From: Thiogranum sp.
Lineage (GTDB): Bacteria > Pseudomonadota > Gammaproteobacteria > DSM-19610
Assembly (NCBI GenBank): GCA_024102665.1
Contig: JAGFJP010000077.1
Location: forward strand, 1-45,230
DNA length: 45,230 bases
Reading direction: 5' to 3'
How positions within the stretch are numbered: position 1 is the stretch's first letter; each line of letters begins with the position of its first letter. The notes under the pieces were generated by a model. That model made no database searches and was not told where the DNA came from. It was given only the letters and a program-made list of their open reading frames with translations. This document shows, one piece after another, positions 17,096-25,404 of this stretch. Both the position numbers and the translations under genes were made by a program.

Positions 17096-17857
17096 ATGGA
17101 TGCGTACTTTAACTACGACAATCTTGAATTCCGGTACGACCCTTTCCCGATCGGCGTTGCCCGCGGGCTGATCGAGGCGCAAACATACGAGGAACTGAAC
17201 GCAAGCTGGCCCGACACCGGGCTTTTCAAATACATGCCTGAGCTGGGTCACAAGTACGCGCTTTCGCAAAAGTTCAACCGCAGCCAGTATCACCAGTTCA
17301 TTCGCTCGAACCCGGTGTGGCGAGAATTGCACGGCTGGATAAAAACCGACGATTTTGTATACGGTGTCATGAACACCCTGCTGGAACACCATATCGATCT
17401 CGGGCACAGTCAACGTGCCTCGTCCCTGCGGCAATGGGTGAAGTATGCGAAAAGCGTCGTGCGCGGTCAGGCCGCCCACCGGCGCAACAGACTGTCAGCG
17501 CGTTTCGAATTCCAGATGATGCCTGCGACCGGAGGCCACATACTGCCCCATACCGATACACCGGCGAAAATAGTGACGCTCGTTGTTTCAATGGTCCAGC
17601 CCGGTGAATGGGACCCGAACACCGGTGGCGGCACCGACATGAACCGCCCGAAGGACATGCGATTCGTTTACAATCAACTCAATCGTCAGGCACGATTCGA
17701 GGAAATGGAAGTTATCGACACGTTCGAATTCGAGCCCAACCAGGCGGTCATTTTCGTCAAAACGTTCAATTCATGGCACTCCGTCCGCCCCATGACGGGG
17801 ACTGACCCGAACAAAATGCGCAAGACACTCATTATCAATATTGAAGTCCCAAAATAG
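17096..17857 (+). CDS. 2-oxoglutarate/Fe(II)-dependent oxygenase-like protein
   Basis: Protein of 253 residues with the iron triad pattern of a 2OG dioxygenase: His152 and Asp154 in LPHTDTPAK, distal His228 in NSWHSVRPM, and a likely 2OG-binding Arg242 just before the strand KTLIINIE. The N-terminal third shows no other domain. It may hydroxylate a lipid or glycan made by the cluster; many polysaccharide and lipid loci carry such enzymes. The substrate is unknown. It starts a co-directional block with AT-richer codon use than the lipid genes upstream, suggesting separate acquisition. A methyltransferase follows after 28 bases. Confidence 0.75.
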   Translation: MDAYFNYDNLEFRYDPFPIGVARGLIEAQTYEELNASWPDTGLFKYMPELGHKYALSQKFNRSQYHQFIRSNPVWRELHGWIKTDDFVYGVMNTLLEHHIDLGHSQRASSLRQWVKYAKSVVRGQAAHRRNRLSARFEFQMMPATGGHILPHTDTPAKIVTLVVSMVQPGEWDPNTGGGTDMNRPKDMRFVYNQLNRQARFEEMEVIDTFEFEPNQAVIFVKTFNSWHSVRPMTGTDPNKMRKTLIINIEVPK

Positions 17858-17885
17858 GAGGCGCCTTTCGAGGTGTCAAACTGAC

Positions 17886-18608
17886 ATGACAGCCACAAAC
17901 CTGCAGACTGATATCGAAGATATGGACAGAATCCAGCTCATAAATGGATTGATCTCCCAGAGGGGATACAAGCGTTATCTTGAGATAGGCGTCAAAAAGG
18001 GATCATGTTTCGAGGCCATCAAGGTTGCGCACAAAACCGGCGTTGACCCGGATATGCGAGCCCTCAAACCTAAATATGAAAAAAACTGGCTCAAGCGACT
18101 GGTCGCCAAACCGAAGCAGGGTTTCTGGCACCATGCTTCTGACAATGAACGTCTATATGAGCTGACCAGCGACGACTATTTTTCCCGCTTTGACGACCAG
18201 TACGACATTATATTCATTGACGGACTGCACCAGTTCGACCAGGTTCTGAAAGATTACGTCAACGCCCAGAATCACCTTGCGCCGGGTGGCTGCGTTGTCC
18301 TTCATGACTGCAACCCTCTGACCGAACAGGCGGCGGAAAGAGAAAGATCGGCCGAAACCAAGATCTGGAACGGCGACACCTGGAAAGCGGTATATCATTT
18401 GCGTCGCCAAGGCCAGCAAATCAATGTCTTCGAGTTCGATCACGGGTGCGGCGTTGCACCGAAGCAGCCACTCCCGCAGACGCCCTGGACGGAACAGGAT
18501 ATTCGCGATCTGAAAGACGTTCCCTTTCAAAACCTGGCAAATGACCGTGCCAATGCGGTTGGACTGATTGCCTGGCAGGGCTTCGAGAACGTGCCGACGG
18601 CCGGGTGA
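17886..18608 (+). CDS. Class I SAM-dependent methyltransferase
   Basis: A 240-residue methyltransferase of the type often found in glycan loci (Methyltransf_24-like). Motif I is YLEIGVKKGSCF (31-42), followed by an acidic GVDPDMR (52-58), YDIIFIDGLHQF (107-118) and LAPGGCVVLHDCNP. The start at ATG 17886 is preceded by GAGGTG. It probably methylates a sugar or a small polar group; the acceptor cannot be deduced. It lies between the oxygenase and a glycosyltransferase-like gene in the same direction. Confidence 0.82.
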   Translation: MTATNLQTDIEDMDRIQLINGLISQRGYKRYLEIGVKKGSCFEAIKVAHKTGVDPDMRALKPKYEKNWLKRLVAKPKQGFWHHASDNERLYELTSDDYFSRFDDQYDIIFIDGLHQFDQVLKDYVNAQNHLAPGGCVVLHDCNPLTEQAAERERSAETKIWNGDTWKAVYHLRRQGQQINVFEFDHGCGVAPKQPLPQTPWTEQDIRDLKDVPFQNLANDRANAVGLIAWQGFENVPTAG

Positions 18609-18662
18609 TCCCTCGACGGCAAGGCCTTCAGCCGCTTCCAGCGCGTCGAGTTCGTCAACACA

Positions 18663-19613
18663 ATGACCAGCCCTGAACTCACTATATGCACGGTTTCATT
18701 CGATTCCGCCAAGTGGTTGAAAATGAATATCGCGCTGACCAGACGCCTCAACCCCGGCGTTGGATTTCGTTGGCTCGTTGCTGAAAATTCGGCAGCGGAT
18801 TCCCCGTCGCGCCTGGATGACTCGGAAAGCGGATTTGAGGTGTTTGAAGGCGCGGAACGCAAGGAGATGCCGTACGGCACGGCAAGTTACCATCATGCCG
18901 CGGGACTCGACATTATCATCAAGCGCGTTGCAACGCGTTACCTGCTGGTGCTCGACCCGGACTTCTTCATTATCCGCGAAAACTGGATAAGAGATGTCAT
19001 TGAGCACATGGAAGGCGGAAACATCGCCATTCTGGGAACGCCGTGGCATCCCGGGCGAGTCAGTAAAATACGTTATTTCCCGTGCGCGCATTGCACCTTT
19101 ATCGATCTCGGGAAAATCGCAAAAGAAACACTCGATTTTTCTCCGGACTACGAAGAGGGCTCGGATTGGGTGGGCAAAAAAAAAGCTCACCGGTCCATTG
19201 CCGGCCGGCTGTTCGCGAAAATGACCTTTGCGAAGCGACGTCGCATTGCCACCTCCCGCGACACAGGATGGCGGATTTACGATCGTTACCATGATGACGA
19301 AAAGCTGAAGATCGAATGTTTTCAGCCGGTCTTCCAGGCGAAGAAACGTAACCGCCGTATAGAAGAACTACTCCCTGATAGTCTCAGCTTTATCCCCAAG
19401 CGACCGGGGTACTATCAGGAAAAGGGGTTCGAATCCTGCGGGATGACCAGTTTCAGAGACAGCGGTTGGGAAGAGTTTTTCTGGCAAAATAAACCGTTTG
19501 GCTTCCATGTCCGTTGCTTCCCGATCAGGGATTCCGGCGAGCAATCCCTCGCAGCTCATTTTTCACAAGCGCAAGCATGTCTGGATGGCCTGCGGGCCTC
19601 TATGCCAGAATAG
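18663..19613 (+). CDS. Glycosyltransferase family 2-like protein
   Basis: Protein of 316 residues with a GT-A type nucleotide-sugar fold: LTICTVSFDSAKWLKMNIAL at the start, WLVAENSA about residue 38, and the metal-binding DPD (98-100) in YLLVLDPDFFII. The second half is basic and less conserved. It probably transfers a sugar to a glycan or glycolipid in the cytoplasm. No transmembrane segment is visible. It shares the AT-richer composition of its neighbours. Donor and acceptor are unknown. Confidence 0.72.
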   Translation: MTSPELTICTVSFDSAKWLKMNIALTRRLNPGVGFRWLVAENSAADSPSRLDDSESGFEVFEGAERKEMPYGTASYHHAAGLDIIIKRVATRYLLVLDPDFFIIRENWIRDVIEHMEGGNIAILGTPWHPGRVSKIRYFPCAHCTFIDLGKIAKETLDFSPDYEEGSDWVGKKKAHRSIAGRLFAKMTFAKRRRIATSRDTGWRIYDRYHDDEKLKIECFQPVFQAKKRNRRIEELLPDSLSFIPKRPGYYQEKGFESCGMTSFRDSGWEEFFWQNKPFGFHVRCFPIRDSGEQSLAAHFSQAQACLDGLRASMPE

Positions 19614-19762
19614 CAGGAATAATTTCCGGCTGTTACCGACAATGCCGGGTTCGGTCATAGAGAGATCGCAGAGCGGTGTCCTGCCGCTGCAAATGTTGGA
19701 ACGAAAGATTCCGGAACAATGTGGTCTGTTCCCTATCTGTGAGAACACTTCAGGAGTTAACA

Positions 19763-20497
19763 ATGGCTGCTTTAAAACGGATCAAGAATATTCTTCTTTA
19801 TGGCCTTGGAGAAAATGCCCGTCAGAAAAAGCTGGCCGCCAAGGCAGAAGCCCGCAAGAAGACGTTCGAATCCGACCTGTGGAATCCGGAAGAAGACCTG
19901 GTAAAGCGCGACTACAAATCCTACGAGGAATACCTCCGGCATCAGGCCGCAAAGCTTGACAAGATCGAACATCGTCTCGAGGAAACCAAAGCCGAAGACC
20001 TTGCGGACTTCAAACGGCGTTTTGAGGGATGCTCGCATCTCTCTGAAGCCAGAAACGTCCTCTGCCTGGGCGCGAGGCTTGGAACAGAGGTTGAAGCCCT
20101 GCACTCGCTCGGCTATTTCGCGGTGGGAATCGACCTGAATCCCGGGCAGGGTAACCTGTACGTACTGCCTGGCGATTTCCACCATATTGTTTTCCCGGAT
20201 GGCTCAGTGGATGTCATCTACACGAACGTGCTGGACCATGTGTTCGACCTGGAAAGGTTACTGGGTGAGATTCGGCGTTTACTGCGCCCCGGAGGCCTGT
20301 TCATCGCCGATGTACTTCCCGGCTACGAAGAAGGATTCGTACCAGGCGCTTACGAGGCGACGCACTGGCCTACCGAGCAGGTCCTGTTCGACAAAATCAG
20401 GGGCATTTCCGGCTTCAGCCTGGATGAGGTGCGCGATCTCGGCCAGGTCCGTCGCGATCACTGGACGCAAGCGGTGTTCAGAAAATCCGCTGGCTGA
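19763..20497 (+). CDS. SAM-dependent methyltransferase (Methyltransf_11-like)
   Basis: Protein of 244 residues. An N-terminal basic, helical stretch (about 1-85, with possible coiled coil around LDKIEHRLEETKAEDLADFK) precedes a class I methyltransferase core: NVLCLGARLGTEVEAL (motif I), GIDLNPG, VDVIYTNVLDHVFDLERLL and LLRPGGLFIADVLPG. ATG 19763 has an excellent AGGAG at 19752-19756. Gene ends converge with the antitoxin gene at 20516. The substrate is unknown; the context suggests a glycan or lipid headgroup. Confidence 0.8.
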   Translation: MAALKRIKNILLYGLGENARQKKLAAKAEARKKTFESDLWNPEEDLVKRDYKSYEEYLRHQAAKLDKIEHRLEETKAEDLADFKRRFEGCSHLSEARNVLCLGARLGTEVEALHSLGYFAVGIDLNPGQGNLYVLPGDFHHIVFPDGSVDVIYTNVLDHVFDLERLLGEIRRLLRPGGLFIADVLPGYEEGFVPGAYEATHWPTEQVLFDKIRGISGFSLDEVRDLGQVRRDHWTQAVFRKSAG

Positions 20498-20515
20498 TAA
20501 ATTCGGGGTTGCCCC

Positions 20516-20821
20516 TTAGGCAAGCGCTTCAAGTCCACGTTCAGCAACCAGATTGAGCAGTTTCAGCGAGGGACCGTTGGGCCGCTTCTGCCCCTGTCCC
20601 CATTTCTGTACCGTTGACGGGCTGGTATTCAGGCAGGCCGCGAACACGGCCTGACTGGCCCTGTTTTGCTCACGGATACGTTTGATCTGGCGGGCACTGA
20701 AATCCTTTACCGGAGTAAGGCACAGCGCATCGAACTCGCGCATGGTCCTGGCGTCCATAGCGCCTGCCTTGCGCAGACCTTTCGCGGTTTGATGGACCGC
20801 TTCCAGTATTTTCTTCGCCAT
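20516..20821 (-). CDS. XRE-family antitoxin, NadS/HigA-like (apparently orphan)
   Basis: DNA-binding protein of 101 residues with an XRE helix-turn-helix (about 56-85: SQAVFAACLNTSPSTVQKWG). The layout, an N-terminal KKILEAVHQTAKGLRKAG followed by a C-terminal HTH, is that of NadS/HigA antitoxins encoded after a RelE/HigB-type toxin. No complete toxin gene precedes it. Only a short in-frame stretch resembling a toxin C-terminus (ALRAINAGELIEVKRDGEE) runs through 20822-20880 and into the gene start, and then meets a ggggtcagac half-site. It is therefore probably a solitary remnant that may still repress itself. Confidence 0.8.
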   Translation of the reverse strand: MAKKILEAVHQTAKGLRKAGAMDARTMREFDALCLTPVKDFSARQIKRIREQNRASQAVFAACLNTSPSTVQKWGQGQKRPNGPSLKLLNLVAERGLEALA

Positions 20822-21040
20822 CTCTTTTGACCTCGATCAGCTCACCAGCATTAATCGCCCGCAGCGCGGCTGCAGGTGTGTGAATCTGTGTCTGACCCCG
20901 GTTTCCTTGTACGGTTTCTACCCGATTTCGCGCCTATGTAGTGTTCTCGCGGTATCTTCATAGTATATTAGCGTAATCCGTACTGACGAAACGTTTTCCA
21001 GTGTTGGGCAAATCAGATAAGTCATCGGGAGGACTTACTC

Positions 21041-21250
21041 ATGGCCTCTGAACGCAACCATATTCGCGAGCTGATCGACAAGCTTGAAGCGTTACCGCCG
21101 GAACGGATCGCCGAAGTCGAGGACTTTATCGATTTCCTGAACAGCCGTAGTTCGGACCGGCGCCTCACACAGGCTGCTGGCAAGGTCGCTGAGCCGAGCC
21201 TGTCCTCGGTTTGGGATAACCCGGACGACGCCGTCTATGACCAGCTTTAA
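21041..21250 (+). CDS. Antitoxin of a MazF-type toxin-antitoxin pair
   Basis: A 69-residue acidic protein beginning MASERNHIRELIDKLEALPPERIAEVEDFIDFL, a helical opening common to DUF2281-like antitoxins; the C-terminal tail SLSSVWDNPDDAVYDQL would wrap the toxin. It has a good Shine-Dalgarno (gggagga, about 21028) and overlaps the toxin gene by 14 bases, a typical type II toxin-antitoxin arrangement. It probably also autoregulates the pair. Confidence 0.82.
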   Translation: MASERNHIRELIDKLEALPPERIAEVEDFIDFLNSRSSDRRLTQAAGKVAEPSLSSVWDNPDDAVYDQL

Positions 21251-21575
21251 GTTCGGCGACATCATCCTGGTGCCGTTCCCGTTCACCGACCAGTCCCGAT
21301 CCAAGAAGCGGCCTGCCGTCATTATCAGCTCAACCAACTACAACTCAGAGCGCCCTGACCTCATCATCATGGCGGTCACCAGTCAACTAAAGCAGTCGCA
21401 CACATTCGGCGAAGTGATCGTTGAAAATTGGCAGTCAGCCGGACTTCTCAAGCCGTCCGCTATTAAGCCCGTAATCACCACTATCGAAAAGCGTCTGGTG
21501 ATCAAGGCGATGGGGCGGTTGAACGCCGACGACTGCGCGGCATTAAAGGAAAGCCTGCAAGCGATTCTCGGTTGA
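21237..21575 (+). CDS. MazF/PemK-family endoribonuclease toxin
   Basis: Toxin of 112 residues of the PemK/MazF family, which cleaves mRNA. The hallmark N-terminus FGDIILVPFPFTDQSRSKKRPAVIIS is intact, as are VTSQL and the IKPVITTIEKRLV strand followed by MGRLN. The length is normal for the family and no truncation is seen, so the module is probably functional. It sits with the antitoxin between the tailoring block and the sulfotransferase. Confidence 0.9.
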   Translation: MTSFKFGDIILVPFPFTDQSRSKKRPAVIISSTNYNSERPDLIIMAVTSQLKQSHTFGEVIVENWQSAGLLKPSAIKPVITTIEKRLVIKAMGRLNADDCAALKESLQAILG

Positions 21576-21985
21576 GAAATAGCGGAGGATCGCACGCGGC
21601 AGGACGCAACGCGGTGTAGGCGACAATGCCCACTTCTTTTTGGTTGTTCGCGCTGCGCTCGGTTCAATCGGGGTCAGAGAGCAATTGTCTCTAATATTAG
21701 CAACAATTGCTCTCTGACCCCGATTTTCGATTTTCCGATTTTCCCGGATTTATGTTTCTGAAATGGTAAGACTTTATCTCGATTTCTTGCGGAATGGGAT
21801 CGATTGGGGTGGTATGCTCGGGGCTTCCCAAACGTGTCCAAGCAGCACCACGTCTGCCGGCGGCTTTTTCACGGTCGGCACGCGCGCCAGGCTCCCGCAT
21901 CCCAACCCCCTTAGTTTGATGAAAAATCACGCTATACGTGATAACCTGCCGCGCTTACATAATTTGCTCGCCCTCTCCGTCGGAC
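21576..21985. other. Noncoding region between toxin and sulfotransferase genes
   Basis: About 410 bases without a supportable gene. The first half holds the perfect palindrome described at 21666-21725. The rest is a mixed-composition leader before the sulfotransferase; no clear promoter pair was found. Confidence 0.5.
21666..21725. repeat. Perfect 23-bp inverted repeat (ggggtcagag type)
   Basis: Arms 21666-21688 and 21703-21725 are exact reverse complements beginning aatcggggtcagagagcaat. They enclose a 14-base loop whose centre ctaatattag is itself a palindrome. The gggtcagag string also appears as a half-site in the opposite orientation near 20890-20897 (tgtctgaccccgg). Such sequences are common mobile palindromes associated with REP-type transposases; no transposase gene is nearby. 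Confidence 0.8.
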
Positions 21986-22924
21986 ATGCACACCGTACTC
22001 AAAAAACTAACCCGATTCCTGGTCCTCGGTTTTCTGTTCTTTCTCCCCAGATCCAGGAAAATCCGCATCGATCGCTGGCTGCGCGGCAAGGAAGAATTCC
22101 GCAAGCTGAAGCTGGCCGACTGCGTCATTGTCTCGTTCGGCAAGAGCGGGCGCACCTGGCTGCGGGTGATGCTGTCGCGATTCTACCAGCTCAGGCACGG
22201 GCTGTCGGAACGGCATCTGATCGGCTTCGACAATCTGCACAGGAAAAATCCGGCGATACCGAAGCTGTTTTTCACCCACGACAACTATATAAAAGACTAT
22301 ACCGGCAACCGGAACTCGAAGGCGGATTTCTACGACAAGAAGGTCGTATTGCTGATCCGCAATCCGCTGGACGTCGCTGTTTCCCAGTATTTCCAGTGGA
22401 AGTACCGCATGCGCCCCGGCAAGAAAGCGCTCAACGAATATCCGGAGCACGGCAGCGATGTCGGGATTTACGATTTCGTCATGGGCAGGAACTCCGGACT
22501 GCCCAAGATCCTGGACTACCTCAACCTGTGGGCCGCGGAAGCGGACAAAATCCGCGAACTGCTGATCGTGCGCTATGAAGATCTGCGCGCGGACACCGAA
22601 GGCACGCTGCGGCGCATCGTCGATTTCATCGGCACCCCCGGCAGCGAGGCGGAAATCCGTCAGGCAGTGGAATTCGCGTCTATCGAGAACATGCGGCAGA
22701 TGGAGACCAGGCGCACGTTCTGGCTGAGCGGCAGCCGCATGGTGCCGAAGGACCGCAGCAACCCCAACTCCTACAAGGTGCGCAAGGCCAAGGTCGGCGG
22801 TTACCGCGATTATTTCGACGACGCGCAGATCCAGGCCATGACTGAAATGGTCAGCGAAGCGCTGGATCCCATGTTCGGCTACCAGGCCCCGGCTGATGCC
22901 TCGACGCAGGCTTCGACGGCCTGA
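21986..22924 (+). CDS. PAPS-dependent sulfotransferase, N-terminally membrane-anchored
   Basis: Transfers sulfate from PAPS to an acceptor. It has 312 residues. A hydrophobic segment (about 8-20, TRFLVLGFLFFLP) may anchor it to the inner membrane. The 5'-phosphosulfate loop is SFGKSGRTWLR (50-60), the 3'-phosphate site is LLIRNPLDVAVSQYFQW, and the C-terminal RKAKVGGYRDYF corresponds to the family RKGxxGDWKxxF. I start at ATG 21986. In this context a glycolipid or sphingolipid headgroup is a plausible acceptor; this is inference. No PAPS synthesis genes are in the window. Confidence 0.88.
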   Translation: MHTVLKKLTRFLVLGFLFFLPRSRKIRIDRWLRGKEEFRKLKLADCVIVSFGKSGRTWLRVMLSRFYQLRHGLSERHLIGFDNLHRKNPAIPKLFFTHDNYIKDYTGNRNSKADFYDKKVVLLIRNPLDVAVSQYFQWKYRMRPGKKALNEYPEHGSDVGIYDFVMGRNSGLPKILDYLNLWAAEADKIRELLIVRYEDLRADTEGTLRRIVDFIGTPGSEAEIRQAVEFASIENMRQMETRRTFWLSGSRMVPKDRSNPNSYKVRKAKVGGYRDYFDDAQIQAMTEMVSEALDPMFGYQAPADASTQASTA

Positions 22925-22941
22925 GCGCGCTCATCCGGCTC

Positions 22942-22970
22942 TCGAGATTCGGCCGGTATTCGCTTATAAT
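22942..22970 (+). promoter_or_regulatory. Sigma70-type promoter
   Basis: tcgaga (22942-22947) and a perfect tataat (22965-22970) are separated by 17 bases, 36 bases ahead of the ATG of the gene at 23006. It lies in the 81-base gap after the sulfotransferase. Confidence 0.5.
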
Positions 22971-23005
22971 CCGGCCATTAAAACCCTTCCGAGGTAGCTC
23001 GATCG

Positions 23006-23944
23006 ATGGACCATTGCGTTTTCATCCAGACCAATCACAAGCAGATCGTCGGCGCGCTGGTCGCCGAGTATGCGCTGCGCCGCAATTCACAGCACAACGA
23101 CAGGTTCGATGTGCGCATCATCCACACGCGCGACTACCCTTTCTTCGCGGCGCGCGAAGGCCAGCTGTACCTGCGTGACGGCGTCAAGCGCACCTGGCTC
23201 AACGATGACCTTCAGTCCTTTACGCCGACGCGCTTCATGCCGCCGGAGCTGATGGGCTACCAGGGCCGCGCGGTGGTGATCGATCCGGATATTTTCGCTG
23301 TCGCCGACATCTGGGAACTGCTGTCGCGGGATATGCAGGGCAAGGCCATCATGTGCCGCCCGCGCTCCGGCACCAAGGGCATCATCGACCGTTGCCTGGC
23401 CAGCAGCGTGATGCTGCTCGACTGCGCCAGGCTCACCCACTGGAAGGTTGAAGAGCAGTTCAACGAGTTGTTCGAGTTCAAGCGCGACTACATGCCCTGG
23501 ATCTGCCTGCGCATGGAAGACCGCGACACCATCGGTCTGTTCGAAAACGAGTGGAACGACTTCGACAGGCTCACCGCAAACACCAAAATGCTGCACGTCA
23601 CGCGCCGCAAGACCCAGCCCTGGAAAGCCGGCCTGCCGATCGACTGGCGGCCCGCCGAGCGGTTCCGCCTGTTTCCGCCGGTGGCCTGGCTGATGCGCGC
23701 GCGCCGTCACCTGTTCGGGGAATATGCCCTGCTCGGCAAGTACAAGGAGCATCCGGACCACAACCAGACCGACCTGTTCTTCGGCCTGCTCAAGGAATGC
23801 CTGGAAAAGGGCATCATCAGCGAAGCCATGCTGCGCGAGGAAATGAAGCAGAACCATGTGCGGCACGATGCGCTCCAGGTGCTCGAACACACGCCCGACC
23901 TGGCGCCGCCCGGCAACCCACCGCTGAAACTTTCCGCTGCATGA
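23006..23944 (+). CDS. Putative GT-A-fold glycosyltransferase
   Basis: Protein of 312 residues that I do not assign to a named family. It has an N-terminal CVFIQTNHKQIVGALVAEYAL and a metal-site-like DPD (93-95) in AVVIDPDIFAVADIWELL, as in GT8-like transferases, followed by SSVMLLDC. The C-terminal part has HVTRRKTQPWKAGLPIDW (a His-x-Thr-x-x-Lys-x-x-x-Trp stretch seen in GT8-like proteins) and KEHPDHNQTDLFF. No membrane segment is evident. ATG 23006 is preceded by GAGGT. A role in making a glycan on the cluster's lipid is inferred. Confidence 0.65.
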   Translation: MDHCVFIQTNHKQIVGALVAEYALRRNSQHNDRFDVRIIHTRDYPFFAAREGQLYLRDGVKRTWLNDDLQSFTPTRFMPPELMGYQGRAVVIDPDIFAVADIWELLSRDMQGKAIMCRPRSGTKGIIDRCLASSVMLLDCARLTHWKVEEQFNELFEFKRDYMPWICLRMEDRDTIGLFENEWNDFDRLTANTKMLHVTRRKTQPWKAGLPIDWRPAERFRLFPPVAWLMRARRHLFGEYALLGKYKEHPDHNQTDLFFGLLKECLEKGIISEAMLREEMKQNHVRHDALQVLEHTPDLAPPGNPPLKLSAA

Positions 23945-24075
23945 CGCCGGCTGGTCCGGGGGGCCGTAACTTGCGCGGCCCCGAAACCGCCTCGCCCGGC
24001 GGATCGGTTCCGTGATTCCGCTATACTGCCAGACAGAGAACAAGGGATAACACGCTGACTGACAAGGGAGCGGAC

Positions 24076-25383
24076 TTGGGCAACCAGACTGTAGCCACGA
24101 ATAATACCTCGCCGGGTTCACTGCTTCCCCAGCAGACGAAAATACGGCCGGTGCGCAGCGCCCGCAGCGCCAACCGGCTGGCTTTTCTGCTCCCCAACCT
24201 CGGCGGCGGCGGTGTCCAGAAGAACACTTTGACAATCGCGAAGGGGCTGGCCGCGCTGGGTTTTCCTGTCGACCTGGTGATCTGCTCGGACCAGGGCCCG
24301 CTGCGCTGCCAGGTACCGGAACACATCAACCTGGTGCGGCTGAACGCGGATCAACTCTGGACGTCGCGATTCAGGTCACTGGCGGCGGGACAGCAATACT
24401 GGAGCGCGCTGCTGCAGCCGGTGCTGTTTGCCAGAAAGCCGTCGAAGACCTTGCGTTACATGCCCGCGCTCGCCGACTACCTGCGCACTGTGCAGCCCGC
24501 CGCGCTGCTCTCGGCGACGGTTCACCTCAATGTCGAAGCGGCATTGGCAAAACGGGTATCGGGCGCAAACACGCGGCTGATCGCGACCCAGAGTCACCAG
24601 TTCTCCAAGTGGCACCAGGTGTCCGGCGAGTGGCGCAGACAGCACATACTGAAACTGGCGCGCAAGGCCTATGCGTCAGCCGATGAAATCGTCGCCGTTT
24701 CCCAGGGTGTCGCGGACGATCTTTGCGCCTACCTGAATCTGCCCGCCTCGCGCATCAGCGTCATCCATAATCCCGTGGTGACGCCGGAACTCGTCGAAGG
24801 CATGCACAAGCCGGTCGATCATCCCTGGTTCGGGCCGGGCGAGCCGCCGGTGATTCTTTCCGTCGGCCGCCCCGGGCGACAAAAGGATTTCGCCACCCTG
24901 CTCCACGCCTTTGCGAAAGTCAGGGAACAGATCCCGGCGCGTCTGCTGATACTGGGCGAAGCCAGGGATCCCAACAAAAAACAGCGGCGCAAATCGGAGC
25001 TGCTGACGCTTGCCGAGGAGCTCGGCATCGAGACCGCCATTGACTTCCAGGGCTTCGTGCACAATCCCTATGCCTACATGGCCAACGCCGCCGTTTTCGT
25101 GCTGTCCTCGCGCTATGAGGGTTTCGGCAACGTGCTCGCTGAAGCGCTGGCGTGCGGCTGCCCGGTGGTAAGCACAGACTGCCCGAGCGGGCCGGCCGAG
25201 ATCCTGCAGAACGGCGCCTTCGGAACGCTGGTGCCGGTGGGCGACGCGCAAGCGATGGCCGCCGCGATCTGTACATCGCTGGCGCACCCCGCAGACAAGG
25301 AGCCGTTATACGCGCGCGGCGGCGAATTCGCCCTGGATCCTATCGCGCGGCGCTATGTCAGCGTACTGCTCGGGAACCAGTAG
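24076..25383 (+). CDS. Glycosyltransferase family 4 (GT-B)
   Basis: Retaining glycosyltransferase of 435 residues. The N-terminal domain begins after a polar extension at RLAFLLPNLGGGGVQKNTL, an acceptor-loop pattern. The C-terminal GT4 domain has PPVILSVGRPGRQKDFATLLHAF, then DFQGFVHNPYAYMANAAVFVLSS and the E-x7-E motif in EGFGNVLAEALACG. The start is TTG 24076 with AAGGGAG upstream. It is convergent with the O-antigen-ligase-like gene. Sugar and acceptor are unknown; its position favours assembly of a glycan or glycolipid. Confidence 0.88.
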   Translation: MGNQTVATNNTSPGSLLPQQTKIRPVRSARSANRLAFLLPNLGGGGVQKNTLTIAKGLAALGFPVDLVICSDQGPLRCQVPEHINLVRLNADQLWTSRFRSLAAGQQYWSALLQPVLFARKPSKTLRYMPALADYLRTVQPAALLSATVHLNVEAALAKRVSGANTRLIATQSHQFSKWHQVSGEWRRQHILKLARKAYASADEIVAVSQGVADDLCAYLNLPASRISVIHNPVVTPELVEGMHKPVDHPWFGPGEPPVILSVGRPGRQKDFATLLHAFAKVREQIPARLLILGEARDPNKKQRRKSELLTLAEELGIETAIDFQGFVHNPYAYMANAAVFVLSSRYEGFGNVLAEALACGCPVVSTDCPSGPAEILQNGAFGTLVPVGDAQAMAAAICTSLAHPADKEPLYARGGEFALDPIARRYVSVLLGNQ

Positions 25384-25404
25384 CTCACAGAGCCGTGCTC
25401 GCCG

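Noticed and set aside
21666-21725. Bidirectional terminator after the MazF-type gene
   Set aside because: The stem is long enough, but there is no T-tract right after either arm, and the core occurs again near 20890, so a mobile palindrome fits better.
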